Shown in pieces: positions 51,089 through 61,525 of a stretch of DNA of 64,000 bases. Origin of the DNA: Burkholderiales bacterium. GTDB lineage: Bacteria > Pseudomonadota > Gammaproteobacteria > Burkholderiales > Burkholderiaceae_C. A program made the translations under genes and the position numbers. Position 1 is the first letter of the stretch. Each line of letters begins with the position of its first letter. The notes beneath the pieces were generated by a model, which saw only the letters and a list, made by a program, of their open reading frames with translations, did no database searches and was not told the DNA's origin. Location: NCBI GenBank assembly GCA_019509985.1, contig JAEKLF010000048.1:1-64000 (forward strand), in the 5' to 3' direction.

Positions 51089-51402
51089 TGCAAGCCGGCA
51101 TGGAAACCCTGTCGTTCACGCTGCCCGGCGTGAAGCCGCTGCCCGCCGGCTTTGCGCCGGTGCTCGTGGGCGTGGTCGCATCGGGCAACCTGGAGGTGAT
51201 GGTCGAGCCCGCCGCGGGTGGCGACTGCACCTTCGAGGTCGCCACGTCCGCACGCGGCTTTGCGGCGATCTGGGAAGCGGTCGTGCGCGACTTCCACGAC
51301 CGCCACGGCCTGGCGGGTGCGCGCGTGTCCATCAACGACATGGGCGCCACGCCGGCCGTCGTCAGCCTGCGACTGGACCAGGCCGCGGCGGGGCTGCCAT
51401 GA
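51088..51402 (+). CDS. mdcC: Malonate decarboxylase acyl carrier protein (delta subunit)
   Basis: Acyl carrier subunit of 104 residues that holds the 2'-(5''-phosphoribosyl)-3'-dephospho-CoA prosthetic group. The attachment Ser is S32 in VVASGNLEVM, matching Ser25 in the VGSGDMEV segment of the Klebsiella protein. ATG 51088 overlaps the mdcA stop. An in-frame ATG four codons later is also possible. Confidence 0.93.
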   Translation: MQAGMETLSFTLPGVKPLPAGFAPVLVGVVASGNLEVMVEPAAGGDCTFEVATSARGFAAIWEAVVRDFHDRHGLAGARVSINDMGATPAVVSLRLDQAAAGLP

Positions 51403-52274
51403 GTGCAGCGGTCAGCTTTGCCGAATGCTCGGCGCGGAAGCGGCTGGCGCTGCTGCTGGACGAAGGCAGCTTCGTCGAGTGGCTACCGCCCGCGGCGCGC
51501 GTGACCAGCCCGCACCTGGCGCAGCTGGGCTTGCCGGCGGCCTTCGACGACGGTGTTGCCGTTGGCCGCGCGACGCTGGCGGGCCGCACCGTGTTGGTCG
51601 CCGCGCAGGAAGGCGAGTTCATGGGCGGCGGGGTGGGTGAGGTGCATGGCGCCAAGCTGGTCGGCCTGTTCAAACGCGCGTTGGTGGAGAAGCCGGATGC
51701 CGTGGTGTTGCTGGCCGAGTCCGGTGGCGTGCGGCTGCATGAGGCGAACGCCGGGCTGATCGCGGTGAGCGAGGTGATGCGGGCGCTGCTGGATTTGCGC
51801 GCGGCGGGTGTGCCGACGGTCGTGCTGATCGGCGGCGCCAACGGCTGCTTCGGCGGCATGGGCATCGTCGCGCGGTGCGCGGACTGGATCGTCATGAGCG
51901 ACATCGCGCGGCATGCAATGTCGGGGCCGGAGGTCATCGAGGCGTCGCACGGTGTGGAGGAGTTCGACTCGCGCGACCGGGCCTTGGTGTGGCGGACGAC
52001 GGGGGGCAAGCATCGCTATCTGATGGGTGACTGCGATGTGCTGGTGGAGGACGACGTGGCGGCGTTTCGTGTGGCCGCCGTCGAGGCGCTGGACCGGCAT
52101 CGGCCATTGACGTTGGAGTTTTTGGAGGGCGAGCATTCGCTGTTGGAGCGGCGGTTGATTGATGCACCTTTGGGTGCGGATGCGGTGGCGCTGTGGCGGT
52201 CGATGGGCGTGACCGATGCAGGTTTGATTCCTGACTTGAGCGCGGCTGAGGTTGTTGCGGCGCGGGCGGGGTGA
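51399..52274 (+). CDS. mdcD: Malonate decarboxylase beta subunit
   Basis: Carboxyltransferase-like decarboxylase subunit of 291 residues that with MdcE converts malonyl-S-ACP to acetyl-S-ACP and CO2. GEFMGGGVGEVHGAKLVGLFKRAL and GGANGCFGGMGIVARCADWIVMSDIARHAMSGPEVIE are crotonase-fold oxyanion-hole segments typical of MdcD. Overlaps mdcC by ATGA. The last 200 bases become richer in simple GTG/GCG codons but stay open. It is followed not by mdcE directly but by a 539-bp repeat element. Confidence 0.95.
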   Translation: MSAAVSFAECSARKRLALLLDEGSFVEWLPPAARVTSPHLAQLGLPAAFDDGVAVGRATLAGRTVLVAAQEGEFMGGGVGEVHGAKLVGLFKRALVEKPDAVVLLAESGGVRLHEANAGLIAVSEVMRALLDLRAAGVPTVVLIGGANGCFGGMGIVARCADWIVMSDIARHAMSGPEVIEASHGVEEFDSRDRALVWRTTGGKHRYLMGDCDVLVEDDVAAFRVAAVEALDRHRPLTLEFLEGEHSLLERRLIDAPLGADAVALWRSMGVTDAGLIPDLSAAEVVAARAG

Positions 52275-52320
52275 GGCGATGTGGATGGCTTGCCTTTCGG
52301 ATCATGGCTTGGCGCCACGT

Positions 52321-52859
52321 TGCCGGGAGTTCGCCCCGGCGGGCGACTCACTTTCTTGTGCGCACAAGAAAGTAAGCAAAGAAAGCACCCCTGCAAAACC
52401 GCCCTTCGGGTGCCCTGCGATGCTCGAAGGCCAAGGCCGCGCCGAACTCACTTCGCTACGCTCCGTTCAAACAAGCGTCGCGAGTCAGTTCTTGAAGCGA
52501 GCTTCGCTCGCGCCTTGGCCTTCTGCGCTTCTCGGCGGTTTTGAAGGGGGAGTTTCGCAAACAGCCGAACAGCCAACAGCCAAGCCCAACAGCCGTCTGG
52601 CGTGGGCTGTTCATCACACCCCCTTTGAGCCCGCCGAGGAACGGAAGACCTTGAGGCCGCGCGCGCAGCGCGCCTCAAGCACTGACTTCGTGCGGCTGTC
52701 TGAGCGGCGCGTAGCGGAGCGAGTTCCGCACGAGGCCTCAAGGTCTGAGTACCGCAAGGAACCCGCAGCGAAGCGGAGGGCGGGCGGACCGGGGGCGACT
52801 TTTTGCCTTCTTTTTGGTCGCTCAAAAAGAAGGTCGCCCGCCGGGGCGAACTCCCGGCA
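52321..52859. repeat. 539-bp non-coding element with 27-bp terminal inverted repeats
   Basis: Positions 52321-52347 and 52833-52859 are perfect 27-bp inverted repeats beginning TGCCGGGAGTTCGCCCCGGC. Just inside each lies a strong hairpin: a 24-bp perfect palindrome at 52350-52373, and an 11-bp stem with a six-base loop at 52806-52833. Deeper nested dyads include GACCTTGAGGCC (52647-52658) with GGCCTCAAGGTC (52734-52745). Nothing inside looks like a gene. The AAAGTAAGCAAAGAAAG-type edge is reminiscent of dispersed intergenic repeats of Burkholderiales (from memory). It fills most of the 621-bp gap 52275-52895 within the mdc operon. No target-site duplication was seen. Confidence 0.8.
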
Positions 52860-52895
52860 CCTCACTGGCCACCAAGCGACCGCAGCGAGGGACAA

Positions 52896-53594
52896 ATGAA
52901 CTGGCAGACCCTGACGCAAACGCTCTTCGGCAACGACCACACCATCCACGCCGACGACAACTTCCTCCACGGCCACGCCACCTTCGACGGCGAACAACTG
53001 ACCGTCATCGGCACCACCAACCACGCCCCCATTGGCGTCGCCCTCGCCCTCGCTCAGGCCAGCGCCGTCCTGCGCACACTCAAGGAACATCCAGGCCAAC
53101 CCATCCTGCTGCTCATCGACACGCAAGGCCAGCAATTGCGCCGCCGCGATGAACTGCTGGGCATCCACCGCGCGATGGCACACCTGGGCTGCTGCATCGA
53201 CCTCGCCCGCCGCCGCCACCACCGCGTCATCGGCCTGATCTACGACCAGGCGCTGTCCGGCGGCTTCATCACCTCCGGCCTCATCGCCGACGCCTGCTAC
53301 GCGCTGCCCGAGGCCGAGATCCGCGTCATGCGTCTGCCCGCGATGGCGCGCGTCACCAAGCTGCCCGAGGAACGGCTGGCCGAGCTGTCGCGCGACAACC
53401 CGGTGTTCGCACCCGGCGTGGAAAACTACGTCGCGATGGGCGGCGTGAAGGCGTTGTGGCAGGGCGACCTGCAGGCCGCGCTGCGCGACGCACTGGCCCA
53501 TGCGCCGACGACCGACGAACGCGCCGCCGATGGCGCCGCTCGCGGCGGACGGCGCCTGGCCGCCGACGTGACCGCCCGCGTCCTGGCCGCCTGA
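52896..53594 (+). CDS. mdcE: Malonate decarboxylase gamma subunit
   Basis: Second carboxyltransferase-like subunit, 232 residues, partner of MdcD. Features are NHAPIGVALALAQASAVL, PILLLIDTQGQQLRRRDELLGIHRAMAHLGCCIDLARRRHHRVIGLIYDQALSGGFITSG and the C-terminal FAPGVENYVAMGGVKALW. Its ATG lies 37 bp beyond the repeat element, so its transcription must cross that element or start within it. The ribosome-binding site GAGG is present in the short unique stretch. Confidence 0.94.
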   Translation: MNWQTLTQTLFGNDHTIHADDNFLHGHATFDGEQLTVIGTTNHAPIGVALALAQASAVLRTLKEHPGQPILLLIDTQGQQLRRRDELLGIHRAMAHLGCCIDLARRRHHRVIGLIYDQALSGGFITSGLIADACYALPEAEIRVMRLPAMARVTKLPEERLAELSRDNPVFAPGVENYVAMGGVKALWQGDLQAALRDALAHAPTTDERAADGAARGGRRLAADVTARVLAA

Positions 53595-53619
53595 AGGCGC
53601 CTGACAACGCCACTGCACG

Positions 53620-54252
53620 ATGGACCTCCAACGCCACCGCCTCGTATGGCTGGCCGACGCCGGCTGGCAAGAGCTGCTGCCTCAGGCGCCGGACCCTGCG
53701 TCGCGCCAATGCTTGGCGCACTGGGCGCGCGAACATCTGCCGCTGGTCGTCACGCGCCAATCGCCCGATGACCCGCTGATCGCCGTCGGGCTCGCGATGC
53801 CCACACGCTGGGAGCGGCGCAAGCTCGCGCTGCGCGTTGCGCACCAGCACCTGCTGTACAGCGGTGCCTTTCCCGCTGCAGCCGACATCGCACCGCTGCT
53901 GCCCGCCACCACACGGCTGCCGTGGCGCGCGCTGTGCGCCGAGCTGTCGTTGCTGGGCGTGCGCCCGCGCGTGCATGGCAGCCATGGCTGGCAAAAGCTG
54001 ACCGGCCTGCGCTACCTGCACGCGGCCTCCGACATCGATCTGCACATCAGCGTGGACAGCGACCCGCTGGCCGATCGCGTCGCGACGCTGCTGCAACGCG
54101 GCGCTGGCGCCGCAGGACCGCGCATCGACGGCGAGCTGCTGTTTCCCGACGGCGGCGCCATCGCCTGGCGCGAGTGGCTGCAGCTGCGCGAAGGCCGGGT
54201 GCGCGAGGTGCTGGTGAAGCGGCTCGGCGGCGTCGCGCTGGAGGCGCCGTGA
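53620..54252 (+). CDS. mdcG: Malonate decarboxylase holo-ACP synthase
   Basis: Nucleotidyltransferase of 210 residues that transfers the phosphoribosyl-dephospho-CoA group from the MdcB product to MdcC. The SDIDLHI motif near residue 140 supplies the metal-binding aspartates. RQSPDDPLIAVGLAMPTRWERRKLAL is a family segment. Its stop overlaps the GTG start of mdcB. Confidence 0.92.
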   Translation: MDLQRHRLVWLADAGWQELLPQAPDPASRQCLAHWAREHLPLVVTRQSPDDPLIAVGLAMPTRWERRKLALRVAHQHLLYSGAFPAAADIAPLLPATTRLPWRALCAELSLLGVRPRVHGSHGWQKLTGLRYLHAASDIDLHISVDSDPLADRVATLLQRGAGAAGPRIDGELLFPDGGAIAWREWLQLREGRVREVLVKRLGGVALEAP

Positions 54253-55091
54253 GCGCGCTGCCCTGCGGCTCGACGCGGGTCGACACACAAGCCCTCGGCC
54301 GGGCGGCCATCGTGTCGCTCTACGACGAACTTGCGCTCGATCCCAAGCCCGGTCTCGTGTCTTTCGTCGACAGCGGCAGCCACGCGGACATGGACGCCGG
54401 CACGCTGTTGCGCAGCCTGTTCACGCTGCGCCGCTACTTCCCGGCCATCGCTGCGGCCGGCGCGGCGGACGCCGACTTCCCTGCGCTGCAGCAGCTCGGC
54501 ATCGCCGCCGAAGCCCGCATGCTGGCGGCGACCGGTGGCATCAACACGCACCGCGGCGCGGTCTTCACGCTGGGCCTGCTGTGTGCCGCGGCAGGTCGCC
54601 AACTCGCGCATGGCGCGCCGATGGGACCCGCCGCATTGCGCGCCGGCCTGCTGCAGCGCTGGGGTCATGCGCTCGACCGGCTCGCCCATCTCCCGCACCT
54701 GTCGCACGGCCGCAATGCCGCCCGCCAGTACGGCCTGCGCCCGGCCGCCGCCGAGGCTGCGCTGGGCTTCCCGGTGCTGTTCGACATCGCCCTGCCTGCG
54801 CTGCGCAACGCGCGAGCGCTGGGCCCGCGCCTGGCGAGGCTGCAAACGCTGTTCGAGCTGATGGCCCAGCTCGACGACACCAATCTTGCGCACCGCGGTG
54901 GGCTGCAGGGCCTGCGTTGGGCGCAGCAGCAGGCGCGCGGCTTCCTCGCCGCCGGCGGTGCCGCGCGGCCCGATGCCGTAAACCATGCGCAGTCCTTGCA
55001 TGCCGCCTTTATCTCGCGCCGCCTGTCGCCCGGCGGCACGGCGGACCTGCTGGCCGCCGCCTGCTGGCTGGACCGCGTCTGCACGGGATGA
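54249..55091 (+). CDS. mdcB: Triphosphoribosyl-dephospho-CoA synthase
   Basis: CitG/MdcB-type enzyme of 280 residues that joins ATP and dephospho-CoA to form the prosthetic group precursor. Typical segments are ALDPKPGLVSFVDSGSHADMD, GGINTHRGAVFTLGLLCAAAG, DDTNLAHRGG and a C-terminal SPGGTADLLAAACWL. The GTG start overlaps the mdcG stop (GTGA) and its own stop overlaps mdcH (ATGA). Confidence 0.93.
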   Translation: MSALPCGSTRVDTQALGRAAIVSLYDELALDPKPGLVSFVDSGSHADMDAGTLLRSLFTLRRYFPAIAAAGAADADFPALQQLGIAAEARMLAATGGINTHRGAVFTLGLLCAAAGRQLAHGAPMGPAALRAGLLQRWGHALDRLAHLPHLSHGRNAARQYGLRPAAAEAALGFPVLFDIALPALRNARALGPRLARLQTLFELMAQLDDTNLAHRGGLQGLRWAQQQARGFLAAGGAARPDAVNHAQSLHAAFISRRLSPGGTADLLAAACWLDRVCTG

Positions 55092-55981
55092 CGCTTGCGC
55101 TGCTGTTCCCCGGCCAGGGCGTGCAGCACCCGGACATGCTGGCCTGGGTGGACCGCGAGCCGCTCGCACAGCCGGTGCTTGCAGCGCTCGCCGCCCGGTT
55201 GGGCGCCGCGTGGCGAACGCGCCTCGCCGACCCTGATTGGGCGACCGCCAACTGCCACGCCCAGCCACTGTTGACGGGGCTGAGCCTGGCCGCCTGGGCC
55301 TGCCTCGCGCCGCGCTTGCCGCAGCCGGACGCCGTGCTCGGCTACAGCGTCGGCGAGCTGCCGGCAGCCTCGGCGGCCGGCGCCTTCGATATCGTCGAGG
55401 CGCTCGAACTGGCCACAATGCGTGCCGCCGCCATGGACGCCGCCAGTACCGAGCCCGCCGGGCTGATCGCCGTGCATGGGCCGGTCGACGAACGCTTCGG
55501 GCTCGACCTCGCCATCGACCTCGGCCCCGACCGCGCCGTGCTCGGAGGCTCGTTGGCCGCGCTCGAAGCGGCCACGCCACTGCTGGTCGCGCGCGGCGCC
55601 GAGGTGAAGACGCTGGCCGTGCGCGTCGCCTCGCACACGCCGCGCATGGCACCCGCAGCTGCGACGTTCGCAGGCCATCTCGCGCCGCGCGCCTGGCGGC
55701 CGCTGAGCAGCACCTTCATCGCCAACCTCGATGGTGCCGGGCTGCGCCGCGCCGACGCGCTGAAGCACGCTCTCGCCGAGCAGATCGCGCACACCGTGCA
55801 ATGGCGCCGCACGATGGCCACGCTGGCGGAACGCCGCCCGCTCTGCGTGCTGGAGGTCGGGCCGGGCACGACGCTGTCACGGCTGTGGGCAGCCGAACAC
55901 CCCGACGTGCCGGTACGCTCGGTCGACGAGTTCCGCAGCGCGGACGCCGTCGCCGCCTGGGTAGGCCAACGGTTGGCTTAG
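55088..55981 (+). CDS. mdcH: Malonyl-CoA:ACP malonyltransferase of malonate decarboxylase
   Basis: FabD-like acyltransferase of 297 residues that primes the acetylated carrier with malonyl. FPGQGVQ is at the N-terminus, nucleophile S87 in GYSVGE, and a catalytic-type His in VASHTPRMA. GPGTTLSRLW closes the fold. Last gene of the mdc operon. Its TAG overlaps by 3 bp the stop of the convergent RidA gene. Confidence 0.93.
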   Translation: MTLALLFPGQGVQHPDMLAWVDREPLAQPVLAALAARLGAAWRTRLADPDWATANCHAQPLLTGLSLAAWACLAPRLPQPDAVLGYSVGELPAASAAGAFDIVEALELATMRAAAMDAASTEPAGLIAVHGPVDERFGLDLAIDLGPDRAVLGGSLAALEAATPLLVARGAEVKTLAVRVASHTPRMAPAAATFAGHLAPRAWRPLSSTFIANLDGAGLRRADALKHALAEQIAHTVQWRRTMATLAERRPLCVLEVGPGTTLSRLWAAEHPDVPVRSVDEFRSADAVAAWVGQRLA

Positions 55982-56376
55982 GGCACCACCGCCGTCACCT
56001 CGATCTCCACCTTCGCCCGGTCCTCCATCAACGCCGCCACCTGCACCGCGCTCATCGCGATGCCGTAGTCGCGACCCAGCACGTCGCGGTAGGCCTGGCC
56101 CACCTCGCGGCCGCGGGCGATGTACTCGCGCTTGTCCACGAGATACCAGGTCATGCGCACGATGTGCTCGGGCGCGGCGCCGGCCTCGGCCAGCACGGTG
56201 CGGATGTTGAGCAGCGTCTGGCGTACCTGGGCGATGAAGTCGTCGCTGTCGAACTCGCAGCGCTCGTTCCAGCCGATCTGGCCGGCGACGAAGACCTGGC
56301 GGCCGCTCGCGGCCACGCCGTTGGCATAACCGCGGGGTTGAGCCCAGCCGGCGGGTTGCAGAATCTGTTTGGTCAT
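55978..56376 (-). CDS. RidA/YjgF-family enamine/imine deaminase-like protein
   Basis: RidA-family protein of 132 residues, slightly longer than the canonical form. YANGVAASGRQVFVAGQIGW is the N-terminal signature, and VAALMEDRAKVEIEVTAVVP the C-terminal one. An active-site type Arg lies in VRMTWYLVDKREY. As last gene of the 2-aminobenzoyl-CoA operon it may hydrolyse the enamine intermediate and release ammonium (inference). It overlaps the thioesterase gene by 4 bp. Confidence 0.88.
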   Translation of the reverse strand: MTKQILQPAGWAQPRGYANGVAASGRQVFVAGQIGWNERCEFDSDDFIAQVRQTLLNIRTVLAEAGAAPEHIVRMTWYLVDKREYIARGREVGQAYRDVLGRDYGIAMSAVQVAALMEDRAKVEIEVTAVVP

Positions 56377-56798
56377 GGGTTTGTCTCCTGGGCGCGCACG
56401 ATGGCGGCGCGCACGTCGTCGGGCAGCACCTGCGGCTTGTGGGTGTCGAGCGACGTGCACACCAGCACCTGGTCGAACTCGACGCGCGTGCCGTCGTCGC
56501 CATCGAACGCCACGGCCAGCGTCAGCGAACTGCCGCCCAGCCGCGTGAGCCGCAGGCGCTGATGCAGCACGTCGCCCTGGCGGCTGACGCGCTTGAAGCG
56601 CGTGTCCAGCTGCGCGGTGGGCATGCCGATGCGGCGCTCCGTGATGAGTTGCGTGAACGGGATGCCTAAGCCCTGGGCGAACCAGTCCTCGACCAGCTCG
56701 TTCAGCATCTCGAAGTAGCGCGGGTAGAACACGATGCCGGCCGGGTCGCAGTGGCCGAAGCGCACGGTCTGGTCGCGCTGGAAGATGACGCCTGCCAT
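56373..56798 (-). CDS. 4-hydroxybenzoyl-CoA-type thioesterase
   Basis: Hot-dog fold acyl-CoA thioesterase of 141 residues. The catalytic motif HCDPAGIVFYPRYFEMLNELVEDWF contains the Asp of the 4HBT family. It may release CoA from dead-end aryl-CoA thioesters such as 2-aminobenzoyl-CoA (inference). Overlaps the CoA ligase stop by one base and RidA by four. Confidence 0.9.
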   Translation of the reverse strand: MAGVIFQRDQTVRFGHCDPAGIVFYPRYFEMLNELVEDWFAQGLGIPFTQLITERRIGMPTAQLDTRFKRVSRQGDVLHQRLRLTRLGGSSLTLAVAFDGDDGTRVEFDQVLVCTSLDTHKPQVLPDDVRAAIVRAQETNP

Positions 56799-58402
56799 CA
56801 CGTCGGCTCGCGCAGCTTGAAGCGCTGCAGCTTGCCCGTCTCGGTGCGCGGCAGCTGGGTGCGGAACTCGATGGCGCGCGGGTATTTGTAGGGCGCGATG
56901 GTGGCTTTGACATGGTCCTGCAGCGCGCGCGCGTCGCCGGCATGGCCTGCGCGCAGCACGACGAAGGCTTTGACCAGTTGGCCGCGCTCTTCGTCCGGCA
57001 CGCCGATGACGGCGCACTCGGCGACGGCCGGGTGGCTGAGCAGCGCGGCCTCGACCTCCGGGCCGGCGATGTTGTAGCCGCCCGAGATGATCATGTCGTC
57101 GGTGCGCGCCTGGTAGACGTAGTAACCGTCTTCGTCGATCAGGTACGAGTCGCCGCTCAGGTTCCAGCCATCCTGCACGTACTGGTGTTGGCGCTCATCG
57201 GCCAGGTAGCGACAGCCTGTCGGCCCCTTCACCGCGAGGTGGCCGACACGCCCGGCTGGCAGCGGTTGGCCGCCGTCGTCGAGGATGCAGGCCTGGTAGC
57301 CGGGCACCGGCTTGCCGGTCGCGCCGGGCTTGGCGGCGGCCTCGGTGTGCGAGATGAAGATGTGCAGCAGCTCGGTCGCGCCGATGCCGTCGATCAGCTC
57401 GATGCCGGTGGCCTGCTTCCACAGCGCGCGCGTGGCCGCCGGCAGCGCCTCGCCGGCGCTGACGCATTTGCGCAGGGACGAGACGTCGACCTTGCCGACC
57501 AGCGGTGCCATCGCGCGGTAGGACGTGGGCGCCGTGAAGCAGACCGTCGCGCGGTGCTGGCAAATAGCCGCGAGCAGCGCTTCGGGCGCGGGCTTTTCCA
57601 GCAGCACGGCCGAGGCGCCCACGCTCATCGGGAACAGCAGCAGGCCGCCCAGGCCGAACGTGAAGGCCAGCGGCGGGCTGCCGATGAAGACGTCGCTGGC
57701 GTCGGCACGCAGGCAGTGCGGCGGCCAGCAACGGCAGATCGCCAGGATGTCGCGATGGAAATGCATCGTGCCCTTGGGCTGGCCCGTGGTGCCGGACGTG
57801 AAGGCGATCAGCGCGCAGTCGTCACTGGCCGTGTCGACATTGGCAAACCACGCCGGCTGGCGCGCAGCACAGGCTTCCAGGCCATCGGGTTGCGCGCTGC
57901 GGAAATGGCAGATGCCGCGCAGCACCGGGTTCTGCAGTTGCGCGGCCGCGAGTTCATCGGCCAGCGCCGCATCGCACAGCGCATGCGTGACCTCCGCCTT
58001 GGCGATGACCTTGCCCAGCTCGACGGCACGCAGCAGCGGCATCGTCGCCACCGCAATCGCGCCGACCTTGATGACGGCGAACCAGCAGGCTGCCAGCTGC
58101 GGCGTGTTGGCGCCGCGCAGCAAGACCCGGTTGCCGGGCAGCACGCCCAGCTCGTGGACGAGCACGTTGGCGATGCGGTTGGCCTCGGCCTGCAGTTCGG
58201 CGTAGGTCCAGCGCACGCCGGCGCCCTGCACGCAGGGGCGGTCGCCGTGGCCGTCCTGCACCCAGCGGTCCAGCAACTCGGTGGCCGCGTTCAGCCGGGG
58301 GCCGAACTGCAGCTCGGGCAGGTCGAACAGCAACTCCGGCCACTGATCCTGCGGCGGGAGGTGGTCTCTGGCGAAGGTATCGATGTGAGCCGAAGGGTGC
58401 AT
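56798..58402 (-). CDS. 2-aminobenzoate-CoA ligase-like AMP-forming enzyme
   Basis: Aryl-CoA ligase of 534 residues of the benzoate/2-aminobenzoate-CoA ligase group. The adenylate motif [18 protein letters not shown] is clear, with [65 protein letters not shown] and the catalytic lysine region [10 protein letters not shown]. The operon partner 2-aminobenzoyl-CoA monooxygenase/reductase supports anthranilate as substrate. It starts 3 bp after the acyl-CoA dehydrogenase stop. Confidence 0.9.
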   Translation of the reverse strand: MHPSAHIDTFARDHLPPQDQWPELLFDLPELQFGPRLNAATELLDRWVQDGHGDRPCVQGAGVRWTYAELQAEANRIANVLVHELGVLPGNRVLLRGANTPQLAACWFAVIKVGAIAVATMPLLRAVELGKVIAKAEVTHALCDAALADELAAAQLQNPVLRGICHFRSAQPDGLEACAARQPAWFANVDTASDDCALIAFTSGTTGQPKGTMHFHRDILAICRCWPPHCLRADASDVFIGSPPLAFTFGLGGLLLFPMSVGASAVLLEKPAPEALLAAICQHRATVCFTAPTSYRAMAPLVGKVDVSSLRKCVSAGEALPAATRALWKQATGIELIDGIGATELLHIFISHTEAAAKPGATGKPVPGYQACILDDGGQPLPAGRVGHLAVKGPTGCRYLADERQHQYVQDGWNLSGDSYLIDEDGYYVYQARTDDMIISGGYNIAGPEVEAALLSHPAVAECAVIGVPDEERGQLVKAFVVLRAGHAGDARALQDHVKATIAPYKYPRAIEFRTQLPRTETGKLQRFKLREPT

Positions 58403-58405
58403 GGG

Positions 58406-59465
<1,060 letters not shown>

Positions 59466-59466
59466 G

Positions 59467-60302
<836 letters not shown>

Positions 60303-60306
<4 letters not shown>

Positions 60307-60788
60307 GCGTTGTCCTTCTGCGCAAGGTGGGTCTTCAGCTGCGCGAGCAAGTCGTAGACCTGGGTCTTCTGCGCCGGGCTCCAGCCGGCGAACAGCTCGA
60401 CGATCCAGCCCTCGTGCGTCGCCGCCATGCGCTTGAACTGGCGCCGGCCCTGCGGCGTCAGCTTCACGGTGATGCTGCGACGGTCGCTCGGGTGGGTCTC
60501 GCGCAGCACCAGGCCTTCGGCCTCGAGCTGGTCGGTGATGCCGGTCACGTTGCCGCCGGTCACCATCAGGCGCTTGGACAGCTCTCTCATCGCGAGGCCG
60601 TCGGGGTGGCGCTCCAACTGCGCGAGCAGGTCGAAGCGCGGCAAGGTCGTCGCGAAGTCCTGGCGCAGGCGTTGGCGGATCTGATCCTCCACGCGCGTCG
60701 TGCAGGACAGCAGGCGCAGCCAGAGCCTGAGCGCCTGGTGGTCGTCGTCGGACAGTCGGGTCTCGAGGTCGAGGTCGTCGGACGCCAT
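60303..60788 (-). CDS. MarR-family transcriptional regulator
   Basis: Winged-helix regulator of 161 residues. The core reads [71 protein letters not shown], with the DR wing motif. Located inside the anthranilate operon and coupled on both sides, so it is co-expressed with its presumed targets. MarR proteins in aryl-CoA operons usually respond to the CoA thioester (inference). Confidence 0.93.
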
Positions 60789-61525
60789 CACATGGTCTCC
60801 CCGCCGCAGACGGCAATGGCCTGGCCGTTGACGCCCGGGCTGTCGATGAGCCAGGCCACCGTCGCGGCCACTTCGTCGGGCTGGATCAGCCGACCCTGCG
60901 GGTTGGCCTTGGCCAGCTCGGCCCGCGCTTGGCTCTCCGTGCGGCCGGTCTTGGCGACGATGGTGTCGACCGCGTTCGCGAGGATGTCGGTCTCGGTGTA
61001 GCCGGGGCAGACGGCATTGACCGTCACGCCCTTGGTGGCCACTTCCAGCGCCAGCGCGCGCGTCAGGCCCAGCACGCCGTGCTTGGCCGCACAGTAGGCG
61101 GCCACGTAGGCATAGCCCTTCAGCGCGGCCGTGCTGGCCACGTTGACGATGCGGCCCTGCTTGCGAGCGAGCATGCCGGGCAGCACCGCGCGGCTGCACA
61201 GGAAGCTGCCGGTGAGATTGACGTTGAGCAGGCGCTGCCACAGCTCCAGCGAAGTCTTGGCCAACGGCGCGGTCTCGACCTGGCCGGCGTTGTTGACAAG
61301 GATGTCCACGTCGCCCACGGCCGCAAAGGCGTTTGTGACGCTGCCTTCATCGCCTACGTCGCAGACCTGGATGGCCACATCGCCGAGCGTAGCCTGCGCA
61401 CTCAGCAGCCGCGCCTCGCTGCGGCCCATCAGCGTGACGCGCAGGCCATCGGCCAGCAGCCGCCTGGCAATCGCCGCGCCAATGCCGCTACCCCCACCCG
61501 TCACGACGGCGTGTTGATTCTTCAT
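60788..61525 (-). CDS. SDR-family 3-hydroxyacyl-CoA dehydrogenase-like oxidoreductase
   Basis: Classical short-chain dehydrogenase of 245 residues. The NAD-binding motif is [17 protein letters not shown], followed by LVNNAGQ, the catalytic Ser in NVASTAAL and YCAAK with Tyr/Lys. The C-terminal [13 protein letters not shown] is typical. It likely oxidises a hydroxyacyl-CoA intermediate of anthranilate degradation. Overlaps MarR by one base and the monooxygenase by four. Confidence 0.92.
   Translation of the reverse strand: MKNQHAVVTGGGSGIGAAIARRLLADGLRVTLMGRSEARLLSAQATLGDVAIQVCDVGDEGSVTNAFAAVGDVDILVNNAGQVETAPLAKTSLELWQRLLNVNLTGSFLCSRAVLPGMLARKQGRIVNVASTAALKGYAYVAAYCAAKHGVLGLTRALALEVATKGVTVNAVCPGYTETDILANAVDTIVAKTGRTESQARAELAKANPQGRLIQPDEVAATVAWLIDSPGVNGQAIAVCGGETM

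Noticed and set aside
52252..52899. Open frames of 215 codons and shorter across the mdcD-mdcE gap
   Set aside because: They run through the inverted-repeat element and its hairpins. The translations are low complexity, so the region is treated as non-coding.
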